Assembly (NCBI GenBank): GCA_903888515.1
Contig: CAISTY010000266.1
Location: forward strand, 1 to 34,679
Length of the DNA stretch: 34,679 nt
Direction of reading: 5' to 3'
Origin: Akkermansiaceae bacterium
Lineage (GTDB): Bacteria; Verrucomicrobiota; Verrucomicrobiia; Verrucomicrobiales; Akkermansiaceae
The position numbers were made by a program, and so were the translations under genes. Numbering within the stretch: position 1 is the first letter of the stretch; the number at the start of each line of letters is the position of its first letter. Below are positions 17,401 through 24,474 of this stretch, in pieces. The notes under the pieces are model-generated. The model had not been told where the DNA came from. It saw only the letters and a program-made list of their open reading frames with translations, and ran no database searches.

Positions 17401-18278
17401 CCGCCGATGGCCGCCGCATCGTCAGCGGATCGTGGGACAAGTCCGTGCGCGTCTGGGACGCTCACTCCGGCGAGTGTCTCCGCGTCCTCACCGGACATTC
17501 CTCTCCGGTCATGAGCGTGGCGCTTTCCGCCGATGGCCGCCGCATCGTCAGCGGATCCTCTGACAAGTCCGTGCGCGTCTGGGACGCTCACTCCGGCGAG
17601 TGCCTCCGCGTCCTCACCGGCCATTCCAATACGGTCTGGAGCGTGGCGCTTTCCGCCGATGGCCGCCGCATCGTCAGCGGATCCGATGACAATTCCGTGC
17701 GCGTCTGGGACGCTCACTCCGGCGAGTGCCTCCGCGTCCTCACCGGCCATTCCGGTTGGGTCTCGAGCGTGGCGCTTTCCGCCGATGGCCGCCGCATCGT
17801 CAGCGGATCCTATGACAATTCCGTGCGCGTCTGGGACGCTCACTCCGGCGAGTGCCTCCGCGTCCTCACCGGCCATTCCAATACGGTCTGGAGCGTGGCG
17901 CTTTCCGCCGATGGCCGCCGCATCGTCAGCGGATCCTCTGACAAGTCCGTGCGCGTCTGGGACGCTCACTCCGGCGCCGCGCTGGAAGTGTTAGAAGAGG
18001 ATCGGAAACTTCTGGAACGGGAAAAAGCGGGGAGCGATATCGAGTGCGCCCGCTCCGAGCTTGGCACGATCCGGCGGCAAGCGGATGGCAAAGAGCTGGA
18101 CATCGCGGCGTTGGCGGACGGCGGCTATGCGGTGTTAGAGCGTGCGGCGGGCGAAACCCGCTGGCGGCTGGCGCGGGCCAAGGGCGAGTATTGGAGATAT
18201 GTGAACCATGCCACGGATGGACCCGAGGGGCGCATCCTTTGGTCGGCGGATGTGCTCGGGCCGGTGCCGGAGGTTTGA
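14406..18278 (+). CDS. TIR-NACHT-pentapeptide-WD40 protein (NLR-like STAND ATPase)
   Basis: The 1290-residue multidomain protein is probably an immune or cell-death switch. Residues 1-130 form an unassigned region that starts helical. A TIR domain spans about 137-290, with RIFVSF, the BB-loop region WRFDEKGGILPGEDNEA, and a candidate catalytic glutamate E220 in QSVELPHF. The NACHT ATPase has Walker A GEAGAGKT (373-380) and Walker B LLVWDGLDE (D456, D459, E460), followed by helical and winged-helix regions to about 760. A pentapeptide-like stretch (about 822-902) precedes six 42-residue WD40 repeats (about 941-1193). A tail of about 95 residues ends the protein. TIR domains of this type often consume NAD+, and bacterial NACHT proteins defend against phages; both roles are inferred here. 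There is no ribosome-binding site, since the gene overlaps the toxin gene. Confidence 0.88.
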   Translation: MRLDLNDTLANLDRLLETDPQTSKSGGFPVRLQRLRDLLVETRTGEPTLAAIAERVFPGVKKNSLRTTLLEFRKSLAHAAAVASLKIDLVRPDSRGVEAAEIRCYFEGAPLPFAYDSGDVENHLHRENEVIEPRARATRIFVSFAVADQKLSKEFTDQLKVNLPLRFAEPVNLWRFDEKGGILPGEDNEAIIRQRMNESQFGILLVSPAYLSRPFIQSVELPHFIGPSARAHPIPVALADFTPGADQHPMLNAPNIFTYKGKDFYQTPKKERGAFIKALCDHIADLIAKYPSAPSFRDELTSAGGSEMLCRLTPARRPEDGEYIKMLGRPEKALAKSATATEEAAGEGSVPVLETLEAWVKDPDESAYMALLGEAGAGKTMTCAKLAQSLNARRPGSCIYIDLRYLNESGLLKQNPNPKLEEILTATLSRSTLNQKITPERVLQAVREQGALLVWDGLDEVLVHISAQEGDAFFSQLKEVLPPRLIQKSSGKPGRLLIACRTHYFRSFEHEASTLTQAQRGAINATASEQQRSRFRVLRILPFDDDQIRSYLRANVPGLDLERAFDVICKVHNLHDLAQRPYCLSLMRASLPDLDRSLAVGNKIRSVDLYRSLVRSWLARDGTKHRFDEDDKPRLMACLAAWMWREGAKSLTAERLGQWLKEAIIADPTFRVLYGDSFKEMKKRDELLQDFRTATFIARWDGDSFRFAHTSLQEYFLAAHLVRALEEGKGDEWTLPQVNRETLDFAAELFVHRAAESSSARTRLEGTLTILLGESRAGRSENALAFLLRLHSNGESAFVPPHGDFRGLDLTAWEFVGAAKRPLRLARPDFSGAKLIRARFHDVEMAGSCWQGADLCSAEFVRCGLEEADLTAGSVPTRMEGGRFRECRLTGSTISGAIIEGLRVDLPVWDAATEKSWRTALPPDSLSGFPPTRPFDSLPESVWSLGHSSPVTSVALSADGRRIVSGSSDNSVRVWDAHSGECLRVLTGHSNPVWSVALSADGRRIVSGSWDKSVRVWDAHSGECLRVLTGHSSPVMSVALSADGRRIVSGSSDKSVRVWDAHSGECLRVLTGHSNTVWSVALSADGRRIVSGSDDNSVRVWDAHSGECLRVLTGHSGWVSSVALSADGRRIVSGSYDNSVRVWDAHSGECLRVLTGHSNTVWSVALSADGRRIVSGSSDKSVRVWDAHSGAALEVLEEDRKLLEREKAGSDIECARSELGTIRRQADGKELDIAALADGGYAVLERAAGETRWRLARAKGEYWRYVNHATDGPEGRILWSADVLGPVPEV
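17241..17976 (+). repeat. Six near-identical 126-base WD40 coding repeats
   Basis: Units repeat every 126 bases; the marker GTGGCGCTTTC falls at 17265, 17391, 17517, 17643, 17769 and 17895. They differ by few silent changes but vary at clustered codons. The residues between HS and the next S read SPVT, NPVW, SPVM, NTVW, GWVS and NTVW. The residues after SGS read SDN, WDK, SDK, DDN, YDN and SDK. All other positions are almost constant. Confidence 0.95.
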
Positions 18279-18340
18279 TCGTGGCTGACAATGTTGCCAT
18301 GCGACTGATTGCGATCTCCAGCGAGGAACACACGTCTATT

Positions 18341-18354
18341 TTGACGCGCGTCAA
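18341..18354. other. Perfect 14-base palindrome downstream of the NLR gene
   Basis: TTGACGCGCGTCAA is fully self-complementary and lies between the stop of the TIR-NACHT gene and the right inverted repeat. There is no loop or T run, so a protein-binding site or a decayed element is more likely than a terminator. Confidence 0.4.
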
Positions 18355-18421
18355 TAATAACTTACAAAGAAATTAGCGCAGTTTGGAATCCCATGAACTG
18401 GTGAGAGTGATGAAATTCATA

Positions 18422-18517
18422 CCAGATTGAAAAATAATGTGACTTCCGACACGGAGCGGGACGCTCCGCACACGGTCTGGAGCCAGAGGCTCCAGCTACG
18501 CTGCGATTTCTGAATCG
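18422..18517 (-). repeat. Right inverted repeat of the cassette (REP-like, family C)
   Basis: This is the reverse-complement partner of 12956-13050. It has the perfect hairpin CTGGAGCC (18477-18484) and GGCTCCAG (18488-18495), CTAC (GTAG on the minus strand) at 18496-18499, a second hairpin CGGAGCG and CGCTCCG with a 3-base loop, and the AT-rich tail. It lies just before ruvX. Confidence 0.75.
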
Positions 18518-18541
18518 AGCAGCGGCGGGCACAGTCGCTTG

Positions 18542-18982
18542 TTAGACCGCGTTTTCTTCCATCCAGAGGTTGAGGATTTCCACGGCGGCGGCTTGGTCGA
18601 TGACGGGTTTTTGCTGGCGGGCGTTGCGGCCCGCCTCGCGGAGTTTGGCGGCGGCGCTGGAGGTTGTCAGGGTTTCATCTACGAATACCAACGGAATATC
18701 CGGCAGTCGTTGGCGCAGGAGATTGGCGAACGCGCGGACCTTGGCGGCGGAACTGCCCTCGTTGCCATCCATACGGACGGGCAGCCCGACCACCAGGGTG
18801 CGGATGCCGCGTAATTCGGCCAGGCGGGCAATACGTGCAAGTGGATCTATCAGCCTACAGTCGAGAGTCTCCACCGGATGGGCGAGGATGCCGAAGTCAT
18901 CGGTAGCGGCAAGGCCAATACGGGCATCGCCATGATCGATGCCGAGTGCGGGGTGCGGGGAGGTGGGGGGGTGGGATTTCAG
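18542..18982 (-). CDS. ruvX: Putative pre-16S rRNA nuclease / Holliday junction resolvase YqgF
   Basis: YqgF/RuvX is an RNase H-fold nuclease that matures the 5' end of 16S rRNA and was earlier called a Holliday junction resolvase. The frame contains the first catalytic motif LGIDHGDARIGLA, then VVGLPVRMDG, the conserved VDETLTT (DERLTT in most homologues) and a final DQAAAVEIL. The first ATG in the frame, at 18874, would delete the first catalytic aspartate, so the gene must start further upstream. No ATG, GTG or TTG exists in this frame before a TAG about 55 bases beyond 18982. The only plausible codon is CTG at 18980-18982, which gives 146 residues, the normal family length. The upstream sequence consists of heptamer tandem repeats, so a repeat-length change or sequencing error is possible. 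The start is uncertain. Confidence 0.75.
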   Translation of the reverse strand: MKSHPPTSPHPALGIDHGDARIGLAATDDFGILAHPVETLDCRLIDPLARIARLAELRGIRTLVVGLPVRMDGNEGSSAAKVRAFANLLRQRLPDIPLVFVDETLTTSSAAAKLREAGRNARQQKPVIDQAAAVEILNLWMEENAV

Positions 18983-19107
18983 ATTGTGGATTGTGGATTG
19001 TGGATTGTGGATTGTGGATCGTGGGCTGCTCTATCTTCTATCTTCTATCTTCTATCTTCTATCTTCGATCCACTATCTCCGATCCACTATCTCCGATCCA
19101 CTATCTC
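18982..19107. repeat. Heptamer and 14-mer tandem repeats between ruvX and manC
   Basis: Three arrays occur: five copies of GATTGTG at 18982-19016 with an imperfect sixth, five copies of CTATCTT at 19031-19065, and three copies of CGATCCACTATCTC at 19066-19107. The units are multiples of seven, so copy-number changes would shift the reading frame. They occupy almost the whole gap between the two genes and the putative promoter and 5' end of ruvX. Confidence 0.9.
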
Positions 19108-19130
19108 CGATCCTCTATCCACTATCTCTC

Positions 19131-20213
19131 TCAGAGCAGTTCCGGTGGCAGGATTTTTGCCAGATCCTTGATGGCGTCCGCCTGCTTGCGGTGGGCGATG
19201 AGCAGGGCGTCCTCGGTTTGCACGATGATCAGGTCATCCACGCCGAGCAAGGCGATGCGGTTGCCGGGCCGGGCGTTGAAGACTATGTTGTTAGACGAAT
19301 CGAGTTGGGTGATTGGATTGTTGGCGCGGTTGTCGCTGCCGGTGTTTTCAAAATACTTGGCGACCGAGAGCCACGACCCGACATCGTCCCAATCGAAGGT
19401 GGCTTCGATGTTGAAGACGCGGTCGGCGGATTCCATGAGCGCGTAATCGATGGAGGTGGCCGGGAGAGAAGCAAAGCGCGCATCGATGGTGGCGGCAATG
19501 TTGTTAGAGGCGCGGAGTTCCGCGATGAAGCGGGCGAGTTCGGGCGCGTGGCTGGAGAGTTGTTGGATGACGGTGGGCAGGGACCAGACAAACATGCCCG
19601 CATTCCATGAAAAGCCGCCCTGTTGCAGGAAACGGGTGGCGAGTTCCGGGCTGGGTTTTTCACGAAACCGTTTCACCTCGAAGACCGGATTCTGGCTAGC
19701 GAGGCCGGGGATGACGGCACGTTCGCCACGTTCGATATAGCCATACGACGAGCAGGGCCAGGTCGGGTGAATGCCGATTGTGACCAGTCCGTCGGACATT
19801 TCCGCGGTGGTCAGTGCGGCACGCATCACGGTTTGAAAGGCGGCGGTATCGCGAATGAGATGATCCGCAGGCAGGACCATCATCACGGCATCCGGCTGGC
19901 GTGCGGCAATCAGGCCGATGCCCAGCGCCACGGCCGGGGCGGTGTCGCGTTTGGCGGGCTCGGCAAAGATATTTTCTGCCGGGAGCATGGATGCGGTGGC
20001 CCGCACGGCATCCAGTTGCAGGGCGTTGGTGAGAATGAGGATGTGGTCGTGGGGGACGAGGCCGTCGAGGCGGCGGATGGCCTGTTCGAGCAGGGTGCCG
20101 GTGCCGAAAAGATCGAGCAGTTGTTTTGGGTGCGAGTGGCGGCTCAGCGGCCAGAAGCGGGTTCCTGAACCACCGGCAAGGATCAAGGCAAAGGTTTTTG
20201 CAGGAATGGGCAT
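19131..20213 (-). CDS. manC: Mannose-1-phosphate guanylyltransferase
   Basis: The enzyme makes GDP-mannose from mannose-1-phosphate and GTP for glycan and exopolysaccharide synthesis. The 360-residue protein is the short, single-domain form without a C-terminal phosphomannose isomerase domain. It has the nucleotide-binding motif LILAGGSGTRFWPLSR near its start, AKRDTAPAVALG, the metal-site motif LPADHLI, the sugar-binding FREKPSPE, WNAGMFVW, SIDYALME and DWDDVGSW. I prefer the ATG at 20213 (MPIPAKTF); an in-frame ATG at 20231 adds six residues and neither has a clear ribosome-binding site. The gene is read in the same direction as ruvX but is separated by tandem repeats. Confidence 0.92.
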   Translation of the reverse strand: MPIPAKTFALILAGGSGTRFWPLSRHSHPKQLLDLFGTGTLLEQAIRRLDGLVPHDHILILTNALQLDAVRATASMLPAENIFAEPAKRDTAPAVALGIGLIAARQPDAVMMVLPADHLIRDTAAFQTVMRAALTTAEMSDGLVTIGIHPTWPCSSYGYIERGERAVIPGLASQNPVFEVKRFREKPSPELATRFLQQGGFSWNAGMFVWSLPTVIQQLSSHAPELARFIAELRASNNIAATIDARFASLPATSIDYALMESADRVFNIEATFDWDDVGSWLSVAKYFENTGSDNRANNPITQLDSSNNIVFNARPGNRIALLGVDDLIIVQTEDALLIAHRKQADAIKDLAKILPPELL

Positions 20214-20318
20214 GACGAACGGGAGATTCACTCATTTCCGCAGTTTGGGAAAGCAGGAATCAGCAACATTTTGTTTTCCAGAGTTGTTTTCAGGTTCGGA
20301 TGGCGCTAGTATCGCCGC

Positions 20319-20642
20319 ATGTCACACGAGCATTCCGCATTGACCCCCTCATGGATTGAAACCAGCGCACTCACAGCTCCCGGGCTTCTGGGAGCGGCTG
20401 CGGGCCTTCTGCTAGGCGATTTGATGCACCGCAGCGCGCGCCGCGGTGTCGGCATAGGTCTCGGAGTGCTCGGGGTGGCCTTGTTATTGCCCTTTGTTGT
20501 GGACGGGGTGACAGGTTTGGTGAACGGGCCGAAGAGCCGCTCCGGCGTGCGCCGCAGAATCCAATGCATCCGCGACGCAGGCATAGGCACACCGGAATAC
20601 GACGAGGTGGACGAAGATTCACGCGAGCAAGGGTTCATCTAA
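20319..20642 (+). CDS. Small membrane protein of unknown function
   Basis: The 107-residue protein has two probable membrane segments, about 20-37 (rich in Gly, Ala and Leu) and about 44-67, joined by a short basic loop HRSARR. A charged C-terminus contains GTPEYDEVDEDSREQG. I do not recognise a family. It is divergent from manC and convergent with rpmA, with a hairpin between it and rpmA. Codon use looks typical of real genes here, but the call rests on composition and spacing. Confidence 0.6.
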   Translation: MSHEHSALTPSWIETSALTAPGLLGAAAGLLLGDLMHRSARRGVGIGLGVLGVALLLPFVVDGVTGLVNGPKSRSGVRRRIQCIRDAGIGTPEYDEVDEDSREQGFI

Positions 20643-20671
20643 CGTGGTCTTCATCTAACGTTGCCACAACA

Positions 20672-20698
20672 AAGCCGCTCCCTGGGAGGAAGCGGCTT
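20672..20698. terminator. Terminator hairpin between rpmA and the small membrane protein gene
   Basis: A perfect 8-bp stem, AAGCCGCT (20672-20679) with AGCGGCTT (20691-20698), has an 11-base loop. It sits in the convergent gap between the two genes and could end transcription from both sides. Neither side has an immediate long T run; a T5 follows at about 20715 on the plus strand. Confidence 0.55.
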
Positions 20699-20728
20699 GT
20701 CAGGGAAATTTTTCGGGGGAGGATGAAC

Positions 20729-20983
20729 TCAGTTGGCGGCGGCCATCACCACGTTGACGCGGCGGGCGTCCCGGTCGAAATGGACTTTGCCATCGATGAG
20801 CGCGAAGAGCGTGTGGTCACGGCCCATGCCGACGCCGAGGCCGGGATGCACCTTGGTGCCGCGCTGGCGGATGAGGATGTTGCCGGCGATGACCGCCTGG
20901 CCGCCGAATTTTTTCACGCCGAGGCGTTTGCTGCGTGAATCGCGACCGTTCTTGACGGAGCCTTGTCCTTTCTTATGGGCCAT
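20729..20983 (-). CDS. rpmA: 50S ribosomal protein L27
   Basis: The 84-residue protein begins [19 protein letters not shown] and contains [21 protein letters not shown], typical of bacterial L27, whose N-terminus reaches the peptidyl-transferase centre. There is no Firmicutes-type cleaved leader. It lies directly downstream of rplU, the usual L21-L27 order, with a gap of 27 bases. Confidence 0.97.
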   Translation of the reverse strand: MAHKKGQGSVKNGRDSRSKRLGVKKFGGQAVIAGNILIRQRGTKVHPGLGVGMGRDHTLFALIDGKVHFDRDARRVNVVMAAAN

Positions 20984-21010
20984 GGAAGTAGGTGGGTGAG
21001 GAGTGGATGA

Positions 21011-21322
21011 TCAACCGGCGATCGAGGTCACCTCGAGCGTGGTCAGGCTGCGGCGGAAGCCCTTGGTTTTGTGGAATCCCTTGCGGCGCTTGAATTTGAA
21101 CGCGATCCCCTTGGGCCCGCGGTATTGGTTGAGGACCTTGACGAACACCGAAGCTCCTTCCACGGTCGGCGTGCCGATTTTCACGTTTTCGCCCTCGCCG
21201 ACGAGCAACACATCGAATTCGAGTAAGTCATCCACTTCCACGTCGAGTTTATCGACATCGAAGCGGGTACCTTGTTGGACGCGGTATTGCTTGCCGCCGG
21301 TTTTGATCACTGCGTAGGCCAT
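21011..21322 (-). CDS. rplU: 50S ribosomal protein L21
   Basis: The 103-residue protein starts MAYAVIKTGGKQYRVQQG and contains NQYRGPKGIAFKFKRRKGF and a conserved basic C-terminal half, matching bacterial L21, which binds 23S rRNA. The reading frame extends upstream to 21379, but the ATG at 21322 is the family start. It forms an operon with rpmA; no obg gene follows, unlike in many bacteria. Confidence 0.97.
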   Translation of the reverse strand: MAYAVIKTGGKQYRVQQGTRFDVDKLDVEVDDLLEFDVLLVGEGENVKIGTPTVEGASVFVKVLNQYRGPKGIAFKFKRRKGFHKTKGFRRSLTTLEVTSIAG

Positions 21323-21641
21323 GGCCGTATTGGGAAATTTGGTGGTTCCACCCCCGTGGGCGGGCGGGGAGAACACCACGGCTCAGGCGATCACGCAAGG
21401 TTTTTTTGTGTGGCAGATGAGTTTTTTTGGGAAATGGGGGAGACCGGGCGCATCACAAGCAATCAGGCGTCCCCCACGGGAGGCCCTGTGGAAGTCTGAA
21501 GCATCTTTCCGATGACACAGGCTGAGGAGTTCCGCCGCGGCTCAACGTCGCCGTCTCCCGTGGGCGAACCAAGGTGGTGCTGATTCACTCGATTGGATTT
21601 CGATCTTGCTTCGCTGCACTGGCATCACCCAAGACTTATGC
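21323..21641. other. Divergent intergenic region between rplU and yicC
   Basis: About 320 bases separate two divergently transcribed genes. I see no gene. It has two T runs (about 21392-21398 and 21423-21429) and a 10-base element, CCCACGGGAG near 21474, whose inverted copy CTCCCGTGGG lies near 21554. These could be leader or regulatory structures for the ribosomal operon, but I cannot assign a function. Confidence 0.4.
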
Positions 21642-22517
21642 ATGCACTCGATGACAGGATTTGGCCGCAGTTGCTCGGCAACGGACGCGTGGCATGCCAT
21701 GGTGGAAATCAGCTCGGTCAACCGCAAGCAGGCGGAAGTCGTGGTGCAGGGGCCACGCGAACTCTCGGAACTCGAAGGGCGCATCCGCAAAGCGGTGCTC
21801 GGCGTGGTTTCACGCGGTCGCATCCAGGTGGTGGTCAAACTCGAACGCGCCCAAGGAGCCGCCGCCGCCATTCAGTTAGATGCGGCCTTGGCCCGGGCGT
21901 TTCGCGATGCCTTCATCGAGCTTGGACAAATCGTCGGTCAGGAGTTGCGGCCCACGGCATCCGATTACCTCCGCCAACCGGGTATCCTGAATCCGGGCAG
22001 CGGTGACATCGACGCCGAGGACGCATGGCAGGCGATTGAACCCGCGCTCGCTGCTGCTCTAACGGGACTGGCGGCCATGCGCCAAACCGAGGGTGATCAC
22101 CTCAAGGCGGACTTGCTCGCGCGGCTCGAAACCTTGGTGGGCTATTGCGGAAAAATCGCCACTGAGGCACCGGCCCGCCCGGTGCGCCAGCGGGAGATGT
22201 TAGAGAGGCGTCTGCGTGAGGCCGGGCTGGGGCTGGATCCTGCGGATGAACGCGTGGTCAAGGAGCTCGCGCTGTTTGCGGACCGCTGCGACGTGAGCGA
22301 GGAACTCACGCGGCTGGACTCGCACGTCGCCAAGTTCCGTGAATACCTTGACGCCACCGATGCGCCGGGCCGCGCGCTGGATTTTCTCTGTCAGGAATTG
22401 TTCCGTGAGTTCAACACGATCGGAGCCAAAGCCAACGACGCCGGGATCGCCCAGGCCATCGTCGAAGCCAAGACCGAGTTGGAGAAAATCCGCGAGCAGG
22501 TGCAGAATCTGGAATGA
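21642..22517 (+). CDS. yicC: YicC/YloC-family endoribonuclease
   Basis: The 291-residue protein begins MHSMTGFGRS, the signature start of the family, followed by VEISSVNRKQAEVV, a variant of the usual ISVNHR motif. The C-terminal domain includes DRCDVSEELTRLDSH and GRALDFLCQELFREFNTIGAKAND, the conserved region DV.EE..RL.SH and NTI..K. Characterised YicC proteins are endoribonucleases that degrade small RNAs; the target here is unknown. I chose the ATG at 21642; an upstream TTG at 21606 adds 12 unsupported residues. An ATG three codons in is also possible. Confidence 0.92.
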   Translation: MHSMTGFGRSCSATDAWHAMVEISSVNRKQAEVVVQGPRELSELEGRIRKAVLGVVSRGRIQVVVKLERAQGAAAAIQLDAALARAFRDAFIELGQIVGQELRPTASDYLRQPGILNPGSGDIDAEDAWQAIEPALAAALTGLAAMRQTEGDHLKADLLARLETLVGYCGKIATEAPARPVRQREMLERRLREAGLGLDPADERVVKELALFADRCDVSEELTRLDSHVAKFREYLDATDAPGRALDFLCQELFREFNTIGAKANDAGIAQAIVEAKTELEKIREQVQNLE

Positions 22518-22575
22518 TCCTGCAACACCCCCTATCCGACAAGCGCAGGCAGGCATGCCCGCGTCTCGGGCGGTC

Positions 22576-22698
22576 CTATTTCTTGTTAGGATCTTGTCTT
22601 TTGGGCAAGGCCTGTTGTTTCGCCTGCGAGGCGCTGCTGGCCTTGACCTGTTTTTGTGCGGACTTCTTCTGATTTGCTTTGGGGGATTTGTCGCCCAT
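22576..22698 (-). CDS. Small basic protein, MGDKSPKANQ type
   Basis: A 40-residue frame starts MGDKSPKANQKKSAQKQVKA and ends with QDPNKK before TAG. It is very rich in Lys, Gln, Ala and Ser, as expected for a disordered nucleic-acid-binding peptide. I recall similar short MGD-SPKANQKK proteins annotated as hypothetical in many bacteria, so conservation rather than length supports it. It is antisense to no gene and sits between yicC and the leucine-rich-repeat gene, convergent with yicC. The function is unknown. Confidence 0.75.
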   Translation of the reverse strand: MGDKSPKANQKKSAQKQVKASSASQAKQQALPKRQDPNKK

Positions 22699-22978
22699 GA
22701 TGTTGTGTTGGTTGATGTGGTTGAGTTCGTCGGCACAAACGGGTTGCCCCCGCCGACGCTCGCAACTTCCGTGATTCAGTCGCCAAAGTCAAGCGAGCAG
22801 TCGTGTACCTTTCTGCGGTGACAAGGATTTTGTTCGGGCATTTCAGGATTTTCAAAAAATCAACATTTCTAAAATTGACGATTGAGAGGATCGCCAGTAG
22901 AATCAAGCAACTTGGGCGGATTGTCCCGACAAGGTGGTTTGGGAAAGATGTGCCTTGGTAAATCAGCATCCTGAAAAC

Positions 22979-24289
22979 ATGACCACAACCCACATTCGTC
23001 CACGCACCGCCGGTCCGCTCACTGTCTTGCTATCGGCCACCGGCCAAGCGGGTTTCAATACGCGAGTCGCTGGCAAATCCCGTTGGCTGGAGCCGCTGGC
23101 CATCCTGTGCTGCATGGTGAATGCCCTGTCGGCTGACACTTACGGACTTTTCACTTACACCGTCAATGGGGGTGAGGTCACGATCACCGGCTACCCCACC
23201 GATGCGGAGGGGGCGGTGGTCATACCGGCGAAGCTTCCGCCGGATATCGGCAACCCGGTGACCCGCATCGGGGATGCGGCGTTCTCCGATTGCGGCGGAT
23301 TGACGAGCGTGACGATTCCCGTTGGTGTGACCCACATCGGGAACAATGCTTTCTACTATTGCTACGGAATGACAAACGTGACGATTCCCGACGGAGTGAC
23401 CCACATTGGGGATTTTGCATTCTCCTATTGCGAGGGGCTGACGAGCATGACTATTCCCTCCAGCGTGACCCACATCGGGGTCAATGCGTTCCAAGGCTGC
23501 AGCGGGCTGACGAGCGTGAAGATTCCCACCAGCGTGACCAGCATCGGAGTCGAGACGTTCGCCGGTTGCAGCGGGCTGACGAGCGTGAAGATTCCCACCA
23601 GCGTGACCAGCATCGGGGATCGTGCATTCGGGGATTGCAGTGCGCTGGCGAGCGTGACGATTCCCGCTGGTGTGACCAGTATCGGAGCCTCCGCGTTTCA
23701 GAATTGCATCGGGTTGACAAGCGTGATGATCGCTCCCAGCGTGACCAGCATCGGCGATTATGCGTTCGCTTCGTGCGGCGCGCTGAGCACCATGCATTGC
23801 CTGGGAAATGCTCCCGCCCTTGGAACAAATGTTTTCGATTCATCCAAGACTTTCACGCTTTATCGCTTCGCTGACAAAACGGGTTTCGATGTGGTGCCTT
23901 GGACTGCTTATCCGTACGTCAGTCTGGGCGATTCCACCCCGGTCGCCCCTTGGTTGTTGTTGAATGGATTCACCCTCACTACGGACCTTCTAACCGATTC
24001 CAACAACGACGGGGTGAACCTGTTGATGGCTTATGCCCTCAATCTGGATCCGCACGCGAATCTGAGCGGCAGCATGCCCCAACCGGTGATCGATGGAACT
24101 CACATGCACCTCACATTTTACGCAGGGAGCGCAGGTGTGACGTATGCAGTGGAGACCAGCACCGACATGAAAGACAGGACCTGGACGAATGTGCCCCTCT
24201 CTGATCCTCCGGACGCCAACCAATGCCGCACGGCCACGGTCGATAGGAACGTTCCAAGTCGCTTCATGCGTCTGGTGGTGCGGTATTGA
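22979..24289 (+). CDS. Secreted BspA-type leucine-rich repeat protein
   Basis: The 436-residue protein has a basic N-terminus followed by a hydrophobic segment (WLEPLAILCCMVNALSAD), probably an extended signal sequence. Eight LRR_5-type repeats of 23 residues follow (from about 23262 to 23810), each of the form VTSIGDYAF-C-GLTSVTIP. Such repeats occur in surface adhesins of the BspA type. The C-terminus has DSNNDGVNLLMAYALNLDP, then a beta-rich domain with VTYAVETSTDMKDRTW, a tail I have seen in secreted proteins of Verrucomicrobia. No PEP-CTERM tail is visible. The ATG at 22979 is preferred to GTG 22934. The role is probably binding at the cell surface; the ligand is unknown. Confidence 0.85.
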   Translation: MTTTHIRPRTAGPLTVLLSATGQAGFNTRVAGKSRWLEPLAILCCMVNALSADTYGLFTYTVNGGEVTITGYPTDAEGAVVIPAKLPPDIGNPVTRIGDAAFSDCGGLTSVTIPVGVTHIGNNAFYYCYGMTNVTIPDGVTHIGDFAFSYCEGLTSMTIPSSVTHIGVNAFQGCSGLTSVKIPTSVTSIGVETFAGCSGLTSVKIPTSVTSIGDRAFGDCSALASVTIPAGVTSIGASAFQNCIGLTSVMIAPSVTSIGDYAFASCGALSTMHCLGNAPALGTNVFDSSKTFTLYRFADKTGFDVVPWTAYPYVSLGDSTPVAPWLLLNGFTLTTDLLTDSNNDGVNLLMAYALNLDPHANLSGSMPQPVIDGTHMHLTFYAGSAGVTYAVETSTDMKDRTWTNVPLSDPPDANQCRTATVDRNVPSRFMRLVVRY

Positions 24290-24474
24290 GTGGATATTGA
24301 TCCTTGTGGATGCAGGTGGAGTCTGCCGGAATGCGCCTGAAAATCGCCCGTCCCGCAGCATGGGTTTCCCGGCATGACAACAACATCCGCCTCATCATTC
24401 CCAATCCCTGGTCCGCGCAGCGGCATGCGCAGGAGCGAACAATTTGTTAGAAATCATCCGGCAAGGATGCGGCC

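Noticed and set aside
17235..17969. A repetitive antisense frame over the WD40 repeats
   Set aside because: Its repeats only mirror the 126-base DNA units of the sense gene.
17241..17976. Regularly spaced repeats that might be taken for a CRISPR array
   Set aside because: The units are contiguous, 126 bases long and coding; there are no spacers. The heptamer arrays at 18982-19107 likewise lack spacers.
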